Of a DNA stretch of 64,000 bases, positions 33,950 to 43,677 are shown piece after piece. The notes beneath the pieces were generated by a model, which saw only the letters and a list, made by a program, of their open reading frames with translations, had not been told where the DNA came from and searched no databases. The position numbers and the translations under genes were made by a program. Each line of letters begins with the position of its first letter. Position 1 is the first letter of the stretch. Source of the stretch: Dietzia sp. JS16-p6b (GTDB lineage: Bacteria; Actinomycetota; Actinomycetes; Mycobacteriales; Mycobacteriaceae); the NCBI RefSeq assembly GCF_003052165.1, contig NZ_CP024869.1, forward strand, positions 1,336,001-1,400,000, given 5' to 3'.

Positions 33950-36421
33950 CTACAGCGCGAGGTCCCCCTCGAACTCGGCCCTCTGGAGACGGTCCTTGAC
34001 CGTGGTGAGGAACCGGCCGGCGTCGGCGCCGTCGATGAGGCGGTGATCGTAGGTCAAGGGGAGGTACCCCATCGACCTGATGGCGATCGACTCGCCGTCG
34101 TCGTCGACATCCACCACGGGGCGCCGCACGATCGCACCGGTCCCCAGCATCGCCGCCTGCGGCGGCACGAGGATCGGGGTGTCGAACAACGCACCCTCGC
34201 TCCCGATGTTGGTGATGGTGAACGTCCCGCCCTGGAGGTCGTCCGGGGTCAGCTTGGAGGCCCGCGCCCGCTCCGCCAGGTCGATGATCGCCTTGGCGAG
34301 CCCGGGGATGTCCAGGTCCTGGGCGTCGCGGATGACCGGTGAGAGCAGCCCGGCCTCGGTGTCCACGGCGATACCGAGGTTCACGGACCCGTGGTATGTG
34401 ATCTCGTTGCTGTCCTCGTCGTACGACGCGTTGACGTTCGGGTGGGAGACCAGCGCCTCGACCACAGCCTTGGCGTAGAACGGCAGGTAGGTGAGCTTGA
34501 CGCCGTGCGTGTCGGCGAACTGGCTCTTCGTCCGTGCCCTCAGCTGCGCGACGCGGCTCATGTCCACCTCGAAGACCTGGGTGAGCTGCGCGCTGGTCTG
34601 GAGCGACTCGCGGGTCTTCTTGGCGGTGATCTTGCGGATCCGGTTGGCCTTCTTGGTGGTCCCGCGCAGCTCCGCGAGTTCGGGCCGGACCCCGGCCGTG
34701 GACGGGCCGCCCGCCGGGGCCTTCTTCTCCGCGGGAGCGTCCGCGCCGCCCTCGGCACCCCCCTCGGCCGCGGCGAGGACGTCCTGCTTGCGGATGCGGC
34801 CACCGATCCCGGTGCCCTTGACGGAATCAAGATCCACGCCGTGCTCCTGCGCGAGCTTGCGCACGAGCGGCGTGACGTACGGGGAGGATCCGGTGGACGA
34901 GTCGGCGGCGTCGGCCGTGCCCCCGGCCGCGTCGGCGCCGCTGTCGCCGCCCTTGTCCCCGGCCGCCGCGAGGACGTCCTGTTTACGGATGCGCCCACTC
35001 GCCCCGGAACCCTCGACGGTGTCGAGGTCGACACCCTTCTCCTCGGCGAGCGCGCGTACCAACGGCGTGGCGGACGGCGAGGTGCCGGACTTGGCGGCTT
35101 CCGCCGGTTCGGCCCGCTCACGGTGGCCACCCGACGCCTTCTCGCCGCCATCGGACCCCGTGGACTTCTCGGCCTTCGCCGCCGCCTTGTCCGCGGCCTT
35201 CTTCTCGGTCTCCGGGGTGTCGCCCGCCGCGTCGTCCTGCTCGGCGGCACCGGCCGCATCGGTGGCGTCACCTTCCGCCTGAGCGGGGGCGTCGTCCGGC
35301 CGGGCGGACTCCGCGGCGTCGGAGGTGCCCTCGTCCTCGGGTTGGTCGTCCTGGTCGGAGGCGTCTGCGTCTCCGATGACGGCGAGGACCGCGCCGACCT
35401 CGACGGTGTCGTCCTCGTCGGCGACGATCTTCTGGATGGTGCCGGCGACGGGGGAGGGGATCTCGGTGTCGACCTTGTCGGTGGAGACCTCGAGCAGGGG
35501 CTCGTCGACCTCGACGGTGTCGCCGACGGCCTTGAGCCAGTTGGTGATGGTGCCCTCGGTGACGGATTCGCCGAGTTCGGGCATGGTGACCTCGGTGCCC
35601 TTGCCGCCGGAGCCCTTCGAGCCGGAGCCCTTGGTGGCGGAGGACGAGCTGGGCGCGGGCTCGTCTGCCTCGTCGCTGTCCTGATCGGCGGTGTCGGAGG
35701 CCTCGTCGGCGGAGTCGTCAGCGTCGGAGGCGTCCTCCGCCGTCTCGTCGCCGTCCTCGGGTTGGTCGTCCTGGTCGGAGGCGTCTGCGTCTCCGATGAC
35801 GGCGAGGACCGCGCCGACCTCGACGGTGTCGTCCTCGTCGGCGACGATCTTCTGGATGGTGCCGGCGACGGGGGAGGGGATCTCGGTGTCGACCTTGTCG
35901 GTGGAGACCTCGAGCAGGGGCTCGTCGACCTCGACGGTGTCGCCGACGGCCTTGAGCCAGTTGGTGATGGTGCCCTCGGTGACGGATTCGCCGAGTTCGG
36001 GCATGGTGACCTCGGTGCCCTTGCCGCCGGAGCCCTTCGAGCCGGAGCCCTTGGTGGCGGAGGACGAGCTGGGCGCGGGCTCGTCTGCCTCGTCGCTGTC
36101 CTGATCGGCGGTGTCGGAGGCCTCGTCGGCGGAGTCGTCAGCGTCGGAGGCGTCGTCATCCGAATCGTCGTCGGATCCACCGGAACCGTCGTCGATGACC
36201 GCGAGCTCTCCGCCGATCTCGATGGTCTCGTCCTCGTCGGCGACGATCTTGGACAGGGTGCCCGCGGCGGGCGACGGGATCTCGGTGTCGACCTTGTCGG
36301 TGGAGACCTCGAGCAACGGTTCGTCGACCTCGACAGTGTCCCCCTCCTTCTTGAGCCAGCGGGTGACGGTGCCCTCGCTCACGGATTCACCGAGAGCCGG
36401 CATCTGTACGGAGAAGGCCAT
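33950..36421 (-). CDS. 2-oxoacid dehydrogenase E2 (dihydrolipoamide acyltransferase) with 3 lipoyl and 2 E3-binding domains
   Basis: E2 core of pyruvate and/or 2-oxoglutarate dehydrogenase, 823 aa, in the dlaT/sucB position beside lipB-lipA. Lipoyl domains lie at about residues 1-78, 137-212 and 277-352, with lipoyl-lysines Lys43, Lys176 and Lys316 in [12 protein letters not shown]. Linkers are Asp/Ser/Ala-rich. Two peripheral-subunit-binding domains follow (451-487 and 516-552; each [27 protein letters not shown]). The catalytic domain runs from about 590 to the end, with the active-site DHRLIDG (His793, Asp797). Lipoyl domains 2 and 3 and their linkers are encoded by identical DNA. ATG at 36421; the longer frame upstream lacks support. 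Confidence 0.93.
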   Translation of the reverse strand: MAFSVQMPALGESVSEGTVTRWLKKEGDTVEVDEPLLEVSTDKVDTEIPSPAAGTLSKIVADEDETIEIGGELAVIDDGSGGSDDDSDDDASDADDSADEASDTADQDSDEADEPAPSSSSATKGSGSKGSGGKGTEVTMPELGESVTEGTITNWLKAVGDTVEVDEPLLEVSTDKVDTEIPSPVAGTIQKIVADEDDTVEVGAVLAVIGDADASDQDDQPEDGDETAEDASDADDSADEASDTADQDSDEADEPAPSSSSATKGSGSKGSGGKGTEVTMPELGESVTEGTITNWLKAVGDTVEVDEPLLEVSTDKVDTEIPSPVAGTIQKIVADEDDTVEVGAVLAVIGDADASDQDDQPEDEGTSDAAESARPDDAPAQAEGDATDAAGAAEQDDAAGDTPETEKKAADKAAAKAEKSTGSDGGEKASGGHRERAEPAEAAKSGTSPSATPLVRALAEEKGVDLDTVEGSGASGRIRKQDVLAAAGDKGGDSGADAAGGTADAADSSTGSSPYVTPLVRKLAQEHGVDLDSVKGTGIGGRIRKQDVLAAAEGGAEGGADAPAEKKAPAGGPSTAGVRPELAELRGTTKKANRIRKITAKKTRESLQTSAQLTQVFEVDMSRVAQLRARTKSQFADTHGVKLTYLPFYAKAVVEALVSHPNVNASYDEDSNEITYHGSVNLGIAVDTEAGLLSPVIRDAQDLDIPGLAKAIIDLAERARASKLTPDDLQGGTFTITNIGSEGALFDTPILVPPQAAMLGTGAIVRRPVVDVDDDGESIAIRSMGYLPLTYDHRLIDGADAGRFLTTVKDRLQRAEFEGDLAL
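35332..36154 (-). repeat. Exact 403-bp direct duplication (period 420 bp) inside the E2 gene
   Basis: Bases 35332-35734 and 35752-36154 are identical over 403 bp. Each copy encodes one lipoyl domain plus its acidic linker. The first lipoyl domain (36194-36421) is clearly diverged from these two. The identity extends through synonymous sites, so duplication or gene conversion is recent. Confidence 0.93.
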
Positions 36422-36731
36422 GGTGTCGTGACTCCTCAAGAGTTGTGGGCGCTGCCCGCCGGCGCGATCCGCGCCCGCGTGAGCGGCGACATGGTGGTGA
36501 GCTGTCAGTTCTGCGACGACCCGGGACCGGACCGCTGTGGCGGTCCGCCCGGACGATCGCCCACCATTGTGCCCTGTACCACCTGCCGGTGTCGTCGGAC
36601 GCCCCGATCCCGGCGCCAGCGGCCGCCTGAACCGGCCGGCGGCCACGCCATCACCGGTGCTGGCGCTCGGTACGATCGAATGTCACAGACGGCCCCACCC
36701 CGGACGGGGGGCCGACGGGAGGAGTCCGACG

Positions 36732-37094
36732 GTGGCGATCCGCGATCTATTCCGGCGGCGGCGGTCACGGATCCCGGCGGATCCCGCTGACCTCGCCCAC
36801 TTCCGGTCGTGGTGTGAGACCAGGGTGGGGATCGAGGCGTACCTCGAGCCCGAGACGCTCGTGTCGGTGCCGGGGCTGCTCCTGGTCGCCTTCGACGGCG
36901 AGTGGACGCGCCGCCCGGTGGGGGATGTCGCCACCGCGCGCAAGCTCGCCGACGAGCTGGAGATCCCCCTGTACGACGCGATGGAGACCGGGTACCCGGA
37001 TCGGATGCGGCTCTTCGAGGAGGTCCGCATCTCGCGCGAGCGCAAGGAGAGGGCCCGCCGGCTCCGCGAGCAGATGCGCGGGAATGACCACTAG
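36732..37094 (+). CDS. Conserved hypothetical protein, 120 aa
   Basis: Small basic cytoplasmic protein. It begins AIRDLFRRRRSR, continues with a globular core (VGIEAYLEPETLVS, LLLVAFDGEWTRRPVGD, ELEIPLYDAMETGYPDRMRLFEE) and ends in an Arg-rich helix. I know this type as a widespread actinobacterial protein, sometimes labelled oxidoreductase without support. GTG start with a GGAGGAG ribosome-binding site 8 nt upstream. It is divergent from the E2 gene; nothing else hints at its role. Confidence 0.72.
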   Translation: MAIRDLFRRRRSRIPADPADLAHFRSWCETRVGIEAYLEPETLVSVPGLLLVAFDGEWTRRPVGDVATARKLADELEIPLYDAMETGYPDRMRLFEEVRISRERKERARRLREQMRGNDH

Positions 37095-37530
37095 CAGTGC
37101 CGGGCGGTCCGACCGCACATCCGTAGCGCCAAGGCGAGGGACTCCCGCCGGACTAGATGACCACCGTGGTGCCGAGAGGTGCCGATCGAACGATGCCCAC
37201 TCCGCCGGGGCCGTATCCCACGGAGTCCCGTGGGCGACGGTGTTCGTGTGGTGAGCACCGCTGAGTCTGGCGTCCATCCGACGACGATCGCCCCCGACCG
37301 CTCCCATCGCTGAGTCGTGACTCTCGAAGGGGCGCACCATCGCCGCCGACGGCCCCCGAGAGTTCGAGATCACCGCGTAACTCATCCTTGATGCTTTTGA
37401 AACCTAAGAAGATGCACCGGAAATGCTGCCGTAACAGCAAGGCGACAGTGTGTCTCTGGTCGCTCGAACCACTTGTGGATCACTCCCACAGCGACCGGGT
37501 TTCCCTTCCCACTCAGAGAAATGAGCGCAC
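37095..37530. other. 436-bp stretch without a recognisable gene
   Basis: No convincing coding frame on either strand: the open frames here lack ribosome-binding sites and have low-complexity or shadow-like translations. The right part (about 37380-37530) is AT-richer than its surroundings and is the promoter region of the asparaginase gene. It contains GTAAC-N6-GCGAC at 37431-37446, a weak match to the AC-N9-AC GlnR core. Confidence 0.6.
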
Positions 37531-38865
37531 ATGCTCCAGATGACAACCCGCCGCAGGGCACGAGCGTTCGTGGCCGCTCTGTCCTGCGCCGGACTCCTGG
37601 CCACAGGGCTGCCCAGCACAGCGGCGGGCTCTCCGCTTGACAGCCTCGCCGCCGGCAGTCTCGGATCGAGTACGGGCACGACAGCGCCAGGCGCACCCGA
37701 GACTCCGGTCGAGCCCGATCCGGTCGAGCCCGATCCGACTGAGCCGATAGATGACGGGGATCCCACCCTGCCCACCGTGACGGTCGTGGCGACCGGCGGC
37801 ACCCTCGCCGGCCGGGCGACCACGCAGGACTCGTACTCGAACTACCGCGCCGGAACGTATCCGATGGCCGAGCTCATCCCCGAAATCGCCCCGGCCATCG
37901 ACCAGATGGCCAACGTGGACATCGTGCAGTTCGGCAACGCCGGTTCAGGCGGTTACACCATCGCGCAGTATCGCGAGCTGACCCTGGCGGTCGAACGAGC
38001 ACTCGCGAGCTCGGACGCCGTCGTGGTGACCACGGGGACCGACACCATGGAGGAGTTCGGGTACTGGCTCGACGTCACTGTCCAGAGCAAGAAGCCGGTA
38101 GTCATCACAGGCGCGATGCGTCCGTGGGCTGCCGGCCCAACCCCGGATGTCGACCCGGTGTTCGGCAGTGACGGCCCCGCCAACCTGCTCCAGTCGATCC
38201 GGCTCGCGGCATCTCAGCAGACCTACTGCTTCGGCACCGTGCTGATGCTCAACGACGAGATTCACGCGGCACGCGACGTCACCAAGGGCAACACCATGCG
38301 GACCGACACGTTCGAATCCCGGAGAGTCGGCGTTCTCGGGTGGATCGACGGCGATCGGATCAGTCTCCCGCGTGGACCGTCCAGAGTGCTTGACTGCCAG
38401 TCCGACCGGTGGTTCACGCCCTTCGACCTGTCGGAGATCTCAGCAGGCGATCTGCCCAAGGTGGAGATCTTCTACAACTACCAGGAGGCCTCCGGGGATG
38501 CGATCCGGGGAATGGTCGCCGGTGGGGCGACCGGAATCGTCACCGCCGGTACCGGTGCGGGCGGCATCTCCTCGGCGGCAGGCCAGGCTCGCCGCGATGC
38601 CATCACTCAAGGGGTGTGGTTCGTCTCCACCAGCCGCACCGGCTCCGGGACGGTCGGCCCCACCAGTGCTGCGGGGATGATCTCCGGCAACGAGTTGCTT
38701 CCGCAGAAGGCCCGGCTGTTGCTCATCCTGAGCCGCGCCTTCACAGACGACATCACCGTCGCCCGGGACTGGTTCGCCACGGCCGGCAATCCCGGGTTCG
38801 GCAACGCATCGGCTGCCGTGGACGTGCAGTCGGTCCCTGACGGGGTGCTCGAGCAGGTCGCGTGA
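37531..38865 (+). CDS. Secreted type II-like L-asparaginase
   Basis: Exported amidohydrolase of 444 aa: L-asparagine to aspartate and ammonia. A signal peptide with RRRAR and a hydrophobic core (about residues 1-32) precedes a Pro/Glu-rich linker with PVEPDPVEPDP. The catalytic domain has ATGGTLAG (Thr91), TTGTDTMEE (Thr170-Asp171) and the lysine before GAMRP (about Lys188). A GSDGPANLLQSI segment and the AGTGAGGISS loop complete the family pattern. Start may also be the Met at 37540. Codon use is slightly less GC-biased than neighbours. A scavenging role for nitrogen is likely. Confidence 0.9.
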   Translation: MLQMTTRRRARAFVAALSCAGLLATGLPSTAAGSPLDSLAAGSLGSSTGTTAPGAPETPVEPDPVEPDPTEPIDDGDPTLPTVTVVATGGTLAGRATTQDSYSNYRAGTYPMAELIPEIAPAIDQMANVDIVQFGNAGSGGYTIAQYRELTLAVERALASSDAVVVTTGTDTMEEFGYWLDVTVQSKKPVVITGAMRPWAAGPTPDVDPVFGSDGPANLLQSIRLAASQQTYCFGTVLMLNDEIHAARDVTKGNTMRTDTFESRRVGVLGWIDGDRISLPRGPSRVLDCQSDRWFTPFDLSEISAGDLPKVEIFYNYQEASGDAIRGMVAGGATGIVTAGTGAGGISSAAGQARRDAITQGVWFVSTSRTGSGTVGPTSAAGMISGNELLPQKARLLLILSRAFTDDITVARDWFATAGNPGFGNASAAVDVQSVPDGVLEQVA

Positions 38866-38894
38866 TCGCACCCCACCCTGCGTGATCGCACCCC
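38860..38894. repeat. 15-bp direct repeat at the asparaginase stop
   Basis: GCGTGATCGCACCCC occurs at 38860-38874 and 38880-38894, period 20 bp; the first copy includes the TGA stop codon. It may reflect a small duplication in the convergent intergenic region. Confidence 0.7.
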
Positions 38895-38955
38895 GTCCAG
38901 AGTGACCCGTGCGGACGATGTCAGCGCCCTGCAGTGGAGAATCGTCGAACACCAC

Positions 38956-40479
38956 TCACCGAGAGGCGATGTCCTCCAGGACCGCGAGCATCGTCCGTAC
39001 GGGCACCCCGGTCCCCCCCTTGGGCAGGTACCCCTCGGCGCCACCGTCGTTATAGGCCGGGCCGGCCACATCGATGTGGACCCACTCGACGCCCTCGGCG
39101 ACGAATTCGGAGAGGAACAGGCCAGCGGAGAGCATGCCACCCCAGCGATGCGGGGTCACGTTGGTGAGGTCGGCGACCTCGGAGTCCAATCCGTCACGCA
39201 GTTCCTCCGGCAGCGGCATCGGCCAGCCGCCCTCGCCGACCTCGCGGCTGAGTTCGGCCACCCGGTCCCGGAAGTCCTCGGTGCCCATGACGCCGGGGGT
39301 CTTCTTGCCCAGGGCCACCATCTGTGCGCCGGTGAGCGTCGCGGTGTCGATGAGGTGTGAGGGGGAGTCCTCGCAGGCCCTGACGATGGCGTCGGCGAGG
39401 ATGAGTCGGCCCTCGGCGTCGGTGTTCTGCACCTCCACCGTCGTCCCGCCGTACATGGTGAGCACGTCACCGGGGCGGTACGCCGTGGACGACGGCATGT
39501 TCTCGGCCATCGGGACGGTGGCCACCACGGTGAGGTCCAGCCCGAGCCGGGCGGCGAGGATGACGGTCGCGACGACGGCGGCCGCTCCGCCCATGTCCAT
39601 GGTCATCTGCTCCATCCCCGCGGCCGGCTTGATGGAGATGCCGCCGGTGTCGAACGTGACGCCTTTTCCGACCAACGCGACGGTGGGTCGACCCTCGGCC
39701 CCGCGGTGGGTGAGACGGACCAGTCGCGGCCCGCGGGACGACCCTCCGCCCACCGCCAGGATGCCGCCGAAGCCGCCCTCCGCGAGAGCGGGCTCGTCCA
39801 GGACCTCCACGTCGAGGCCCGCGCCGGCGGCGAGTTCGGCCGCACGGTCCGCGAAGGAGCCGGGGAAGAGCAGGTTGGGCGGGGTGTTGACCAGGTCGCG
39901 AGCCAGGCTGACGCACTCCGCGATCGTGGCCGCGCGGGCCACCGCGTCCCCGCCGCCCTCCGCGACCAGCACCTTCACGGAGTCCGCCTTCTCGTCGCCG
40001 TCATCCTTCGCGGTGACCTTGGCCGGCCGGAACGATCCCAGCGCCGCCCCCAACGCGACGGCCTCGGCGCGCTCGGCGTCGAGCAGGACCAGCGCGGCGC
40101 CCAGGCCGCGGCACGCGCGCGCGGCGGCGCCGGCCGCCCGGCGGAGGGTCTCGTCGCCGACTTCGTCGTCAGCGGATCCGAGGCCGACGAGCACCACGGA
40201 CCGTCCCGGGACGCCCTCCGGTGCCGGGACGCGGGTGGTGGACCCGACCTTGGTGGAGGCGCCGACGGAGTGGGCCAGGTCCGCGAGCGCCGCGGTCGAG
40301 TCGCCGTCGAGACCCGGGGCGACGACGACGGGGGCCGCTGTCGTCTCTCCGCCGCCGTTCCCGGATCCCGCGTCCGCGGCGATACCGACCACGACCACCT
40401 CGGACTCGACAGGTGTCGTGACGGCCTCGATCACGGCGAGGTCCGGGCTGTGGGTGAGGATCGACTGCGCGGTGGGCAT
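38956..40479 (-). CDS. pepA: Leucyl aminopeptidase (M17)
   Basis: Dinuclear-metal cytoplasmic aminopeptidase of about 507 aa, hexameric in the family. The N-terminal macro-like domain is followed by the catalytic part: [31 protein letters not shown] (Lys/Asp ligands), [17 protein letters not shown] and the signature [12 protein letters not shown] with Asp/Glu ligands and catalytic Arg. AGGAG lies before the ATG at 40479. Besides peptide turnover, PepA homologues can bind DNA; nothing indicates that here. Confidence 0.96.
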   Translation of the reverse strand: MPTAQSILTHSPDLAVIEAVTTPVESEVVVVGIAADAGSGNGGGETTAAPVVVAPGLDGDSTAALADLAHSVGASTKVGSTTRVPAPEGVPGRSVVLVGLGSADDEVGDETLRRAAGAAARACRGLGAALVLLDAERAEAVALGAALGSFRPAKVTAKDDGDEKADSVKVLVAEGGGDAVARAATIAECVSLARDLVNTPPNLLFPGSFADRAAELAAGAGLDVEVLDEPALAEGGFGGILAVGGGSSRGPRLVRLTHRGAEGRPTVALVGKGVTFDTGGISIKPAAGMEQMTMDMGGAAAVVATVILAARLGLDLTVVATVPMAENMPSSTAYRPGDVLTMYGGTTVEVQNTDAEGRLILADAIVRACEDSPSHLIDTATLTGAQMVALGKKTPGVMGTEDFRDRVAELSREVGEGGWPMPLPEELRDGLDSEVADLTNVTPHRWGGMLSAGLFLSEFVAEGVEWVHIDVAGPAYNDGGAEGYLPKGGTGVPVRTMLAVLEDIASR

Positions 40480-40621
40480 GAAGCACTCCTGGCGTTCGGC
40501 GTGGACGTACGGGACGTGTCGGGTGCCCTGACGACGTGGCGGGACCGCCACGGCCGGGGCACCATAGTCTATCGACTACCGTGGGAGCACAGCCGTACCA
40601 AGGAGCGCGAGGAGTGGCGAC

Positions 40622-41734
40622 ATGACAGACACCGGGGACCTCTTCGAGGGGCCGCTGCACTCCCGTCACGTGGAGGCCGGTGCCACGTTCGCCCCGTTCG
40701 GTGGCTGGTCGATGCCCGTGCAGTACACGGGGACGGTGGCCGAGCACACCGCCACCCGCACCACGGTCGGACTGTTCGACGTCAGCCACCTCGGGAAGGC
40801 ACTCGTGACCGGTCCCGGAGCCGCCGAGTTCGTCAACACGTGCGTCACCAACGACCTCGACCGCATCTCGGCGGGCAGTGCGCAGTACACGCTGTGCTGC
40901 GACGAGTCCGGGGGAGTCGTCGACGACCTCATCGCCTACCGCGTCTCCGACCAAGAGGTCTTCCTCATCCCCAACGCCGCCAACACCGCCGAGGTGGTGC
41001 GACGGATGCAGGCCGCGGCGGCGGAGCGGGCGCCCGAGGTCGACGTCACCGATGAGCACCGCTCCCGCGCCGTGATCGCCGTGCAGGGCCCGCTCGCCGG
41101 TGAGGTCCTCACCGCGGTCGGCCTGCCCGTCGACCTGGACTACATGGCCTTCGTCGACGCCGACTGGGACGGGCAGCCCGTCCGGGTCTGCCGCACCGGG
41201 TACACCGGCGAGTACGGCTTCGAGGTCCTGCCCGCCTGGGACCAGGCCGGTCCCGTCTGGGACGCGCTCGCCGAGCAGGTCCTCGCGCGCGAGGGTGCCC
41301 TGTGTGGTCTGGGTGCCCGCGACTCGTTGCGCACCGAGGCCGGTTACCCGTTGCACGGACACGAGCTGTCCCTCGACCTCAGCCCGCTCGAAGCCCGCTG
41401 CGCATGGGCCATCGGTTGGGACAAGCCGTCCTTCTGGGGGCGCGACGAGCTGATGCGTCAGAAGGAGGCCGGGCCCGCTCGGCGCATGTACGCACTCGAG
41501 GTCACGGGCCGGGGGGTGCTGCGCGCAGGCCAGACCGTGCGGGCCGGCGGACGCGACGTGGGCGTCACCAGCTCCGGCACGTTCTCGCCGACCCTGAAGA
41601 CGGGGATCGGGCTCGCATTCGTCGAGCTGGACGCCGGGCTCAAGAAGGGCGACGAGGTCGTCGTCGACGTACGGGGGCGTGAGGTACCGTGCCGCCTCGC
41701 GGTACCGCCGCTCGTCGAGATCCGCACCCGCTGA
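40622..41734 (+). CDS. gcvT: Glycine cleavage system T protein
   Basis: Aminomethyltransferase of 370 aa that moves the methylene group of glycine to tetrahydrofolate. The N-terminal [23 protein letters not shown], the folate-binding VDDLIAYRV and [12 protein letters not shown] (Asp/Glu equivalents) blocks and the C-terminal [17 protein letters not shown] are present. An AAGGAG/GAGGAG ribosome-binding region precedes the ATG. As in mycobacteria, gcvT is apart from gcvP/gcvH and lies before ilvE (29-bp gap). Confidence 0.95.
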   Translation: MTDTGDLFEGPLHSRHVEAGATFAPFGGWSMPVQYTGTVAEHTATRTTVGLFDVSHLGKALVTGPGAAEFVNTCVTNDLDRISAGSAQYTLCCDESGGVVDDLIAYRVSDQEVFLIPNAANTAEVVRRMQAAAAERAPEVDVTDEHRSRAVIAVQGPLAGEVLTAVGLPVDLDYMAFVDADWDGQPVRVCRTGYTGEYGFEVLPAWDQAGPVWDALAEQVLAREGALCGLGARDSLRTEAGYPLHGHELSLDLSPLEARCAWAIGWDKPSFWGRDELMRQKEAGPARRMYALEVTGRGVLRAGQTVRAGGRDVGVTSSGTFSPTLKTGIGLAFVELDAGLKKGDEVVVDVRGREVPCRLAVPPLVEIRTR

Positions 41735-41763
41735 CCCGCCCCTTCTCACCTAAGCGAGACGAC

Positions 41764-42855
41764 ATGTCCCAGTTCGACATCCGCCCCTCGGCCAACCCGA
41801 GGACGGCCGCCGAGCGCGAAGCCATCCTCGCGGCTCCCGGCTTCGGCAAGCACTTCACCGACCACATGGTCACCCTTCCGTACTCCGACGGGTCCTGGGG
41901 TACCCCGACGGTCGAGGCCTACGCTCCGCTGTCGATCGATCCCTCCGCCGTGGTCCTGCACTACGCCCAGACGATCTTCGAGGGCCTCAAGGCGTACCGG
42001 CAGGCCGACGACTCCATCGCCTCCTTCCGCCCGGAGCAGAACGCGGCGCGTTTCAACCGGTCCGCGCAGCGTCTGGCCATGCCGACGCTGCCCGAGGAGC
42101 TCTTCATGGAGTCCCTGCGGCAGATCGTGGCGATCGACCGCGACTGGGTCCCCGCCGCCGGCGGGGAGGAGGCGCTCTACCTGCGCCCGTTCATGATCGC
42201 GACGGAGACGGGCCTGGGCGTGCGGCCTGCCGACGAGTACCTCTACTCGGTCATCGCCTCTCCCGCCGGCGCCTACTTCTCGCGTGGAGTGGCCCCCGTG
42301 AGCGTGTGGCTGAGCACCGAATACGTGAGGGCCAGCCCGGGCGGAACCGGTGCGGCGAAGTTCGGGGGGAACTACGCGGCATCGTTGCGGGCGCAGGAGC
42401 AGGCCGCCGGCGAGGGGTGCGACCAGGTGGTGTGGCTGGACGCCATCGAGCGCAGGTACGTCGAGGAGATGGGCGGGATGAACCTGTTCTTCATCCTCGG
42501 CACCGGCGATTCGGCGGAGATCGTCACCCCGGAGCTGTCCGGTTCGCTCTTGCCCGGCGTGACACGCGACAGCCTCATCCGCCTCGCGCGGCACCTCGGT
42601 TATCCCGTCACCGAGCGGAAGGTCTCGGTGGAGGAGTGGGAGACCGGGGTGGCCTCCGGGGAGATCACCGAGGTGTTCGCCTGCGGGACCGCGGCGGTGA
42701 TCACCCCCGTCGGGTCCGTCCGGCACAGCGGGGGCGGCTACACCGTCGGCGACGGCGGCCCCGGTGAGATCACCATGCGTCTGCGTGAGACCCTCACCGG
42801 GATCCAGCGCGGTTCGGTGGACGACACCTTCGGGTGGATGACCACTCTCGCCTGA
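41764..42855 (+). CDS. ilvE: Branched-chain amino-acid aminotransferase
   Basis: Housekeeping BCAT of 363 aa, last step of Val, Leu and Ile synthesis and first of their breakdown. FEGLK (72-76), RPFM, Schiff-base Lys199 ([14 protein letters not shown]), [10 protein letters not shown] and [10 protein letters not shown] are intact. It matches Rv2210c in position after gcvT. The window holds a second, cassette-borne paralogue at 24425-25558; the two share the same core motifs but differ widely elsewhere. Confidence 0.95.
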   Translation: MSQFDIRPSANPRTAAEREAILAAPGFGKHFTDHMVTLPYSDGSWGTPTVEAYAPLSIDPSAVVLHYAQTIFEGLKAYRQADDSIASFRPEQNAARFNRSAQRLAMPTLPEELFMESLRQIVAIDRDWVPAAGGEEALYLRPFMIATETGLGVRPADEYLYSVIASPAGAYFSRGVAPVSVWLSTEYVRASPGGTGAAKFGGNYAASLRAQEQAAGEGCDQVVWLDAIERRYVEEMGGMNLFFILGTGDSAEIVTPELSGSLLPGVTRDSLIRLARHLGYPVTERKVSVEEWETGVASGEITEVFACGTAAVITPVGSVRHSGGGYTVGDGGPGEITMRLRETLTGIQRGSVDDTFGWMTTLA

Positions 42856-42893
42856 CCGGATCGGCGCACCGGGCCGGCGTTGGGGCGCGGGGG

Positions 42894-43676
42894 TCAGGTC
42901 AGCATGACGGCGACGACGAGGGCCGCCGCCGTGCCCGCCTCGATCCCCGCCCCCAGGATGTCCCCGTTGACGCCGCCGAGCCGACGGACGGCATGGCGTG
43001 CGAAGCCCGCCGCGGCAGCGTAGAGGGCCAGGCCGATCGTCGCCCCGATGAGCGGTGCCCACCAGGTCCCCGACCCTCCCGTCCCGGCCAGACCGGCGCC
43101 GGCCGCGACGCAGATCAGGCCGACGGCCACCACCGCCGGCCGGGACTGCGACCCGGCCACCAGGGCGCCGAAACCCGACGTGGTCGCCGCGGGGACGCCC
43201 CGTCGCAGCTGTACCACCGGAAGGCAACGGGACAGGACGAAGGCCGCGATCGGGGCCAACCACGCGCCCGAGGCGACCAGCGCGCCGAGAGCGGCGACCT
43301 CGGCGAGCAGGACGAGGACCAGGACCGCGCCGCCCATCGGCCCCATCGTCCCGGAGCGCATGATCTCCAGCGCCCGCTCGGGCCCGGCATACGACCCCAG
43401 GCCGTCCGCGGTGTCCGCCAGCGCGTCCACGTGCATCGCGCGGGTCAACGCCAGCACCGCGGCGACCCCCGCCACCCCGGAGAGGACGGGGCCCGCCCCG
43501 AGCACGTGCGCCCCGTGAGCGGTCGCGGTGGCGACCACCCCGCAGACGAGCCCGACCACCGGCAGGGCGGTCATCGCCCGACCGGCCTCGGACGGACCCG
43601 GCCCCACGGGCCGACCCGGACCACTCACGGGGAGCACCGTCATCCAGGACAGTGCGAGGCGGACCGGGTCGAGCAC
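42894..43676 (-). CDS. cobS: Adenosylcobinamide-GDP ribazoletransferase (cobalamin synthase)
   Basis: Membrane enzyme of 260 aa that joins adenosylcobinamide-GDP to alpha-ribazole (phosphate). The ALTRAMHVDALADTADGLG block holds the conserved Asp residues, and RSGTMGPMGGAVLVLV and SRCLPV follow; about six hydrophobic helices. Start GTG at 43676, 1 bp after the stop of the CobU-CobT fusion gene, so both are made from one transcript. Confidence 0.93.
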   Translation of the reverse strand: MLDPVRLALSWMTVLPVSGPGRPVGPGPSEAGRAMTALPVVGLVCGVVATATAHGAHVLGAGPVLSGVAGVAAVLALTRAMHVDALADTADGLGSYAGPERALEIMRSGTMGPMGGAVLVLVLLAEVAALGALVASGAWLAPIAAFVLSRCLPVVQLRRGVPAATTSGFGALVAGSQSRPAVVAVGLICVAAGAGLAGTGGSGTWWAPLIGATIGLALYAAAAGFARHAVRRLGGVNGDILGAGIEAGTAAALVVAVMLT

Positions 43677-43677
43677 G

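Noticed and set aside
35332-36154. CRISPR-like array
   Set aside because: The repeat units are 403 bp, coding and in frame; there are no short repeats with unique spacers anywhere in the window.
34391-36790. 799-codon plus-strand frame opposite the E2 gene
   Set aside because: Antisense shadow; its apparent repeats (GLVVLVGGV) only mirror the duplicated lipoyl modules.
37153-37440. 95-codon minus-strand frame in the gene-free stretch
   Set aside because: No ribosome-binding site, no recognisable domain, and composition like translated noncoding DNA.
40480-40621. Glycine riboswitch upstream of gcvT
   Set aside because: The 142-bp interval shows no glycine-aptamer core; only a small GC-rich hairpin (GTGGCGG/CCGCCAC) is present.
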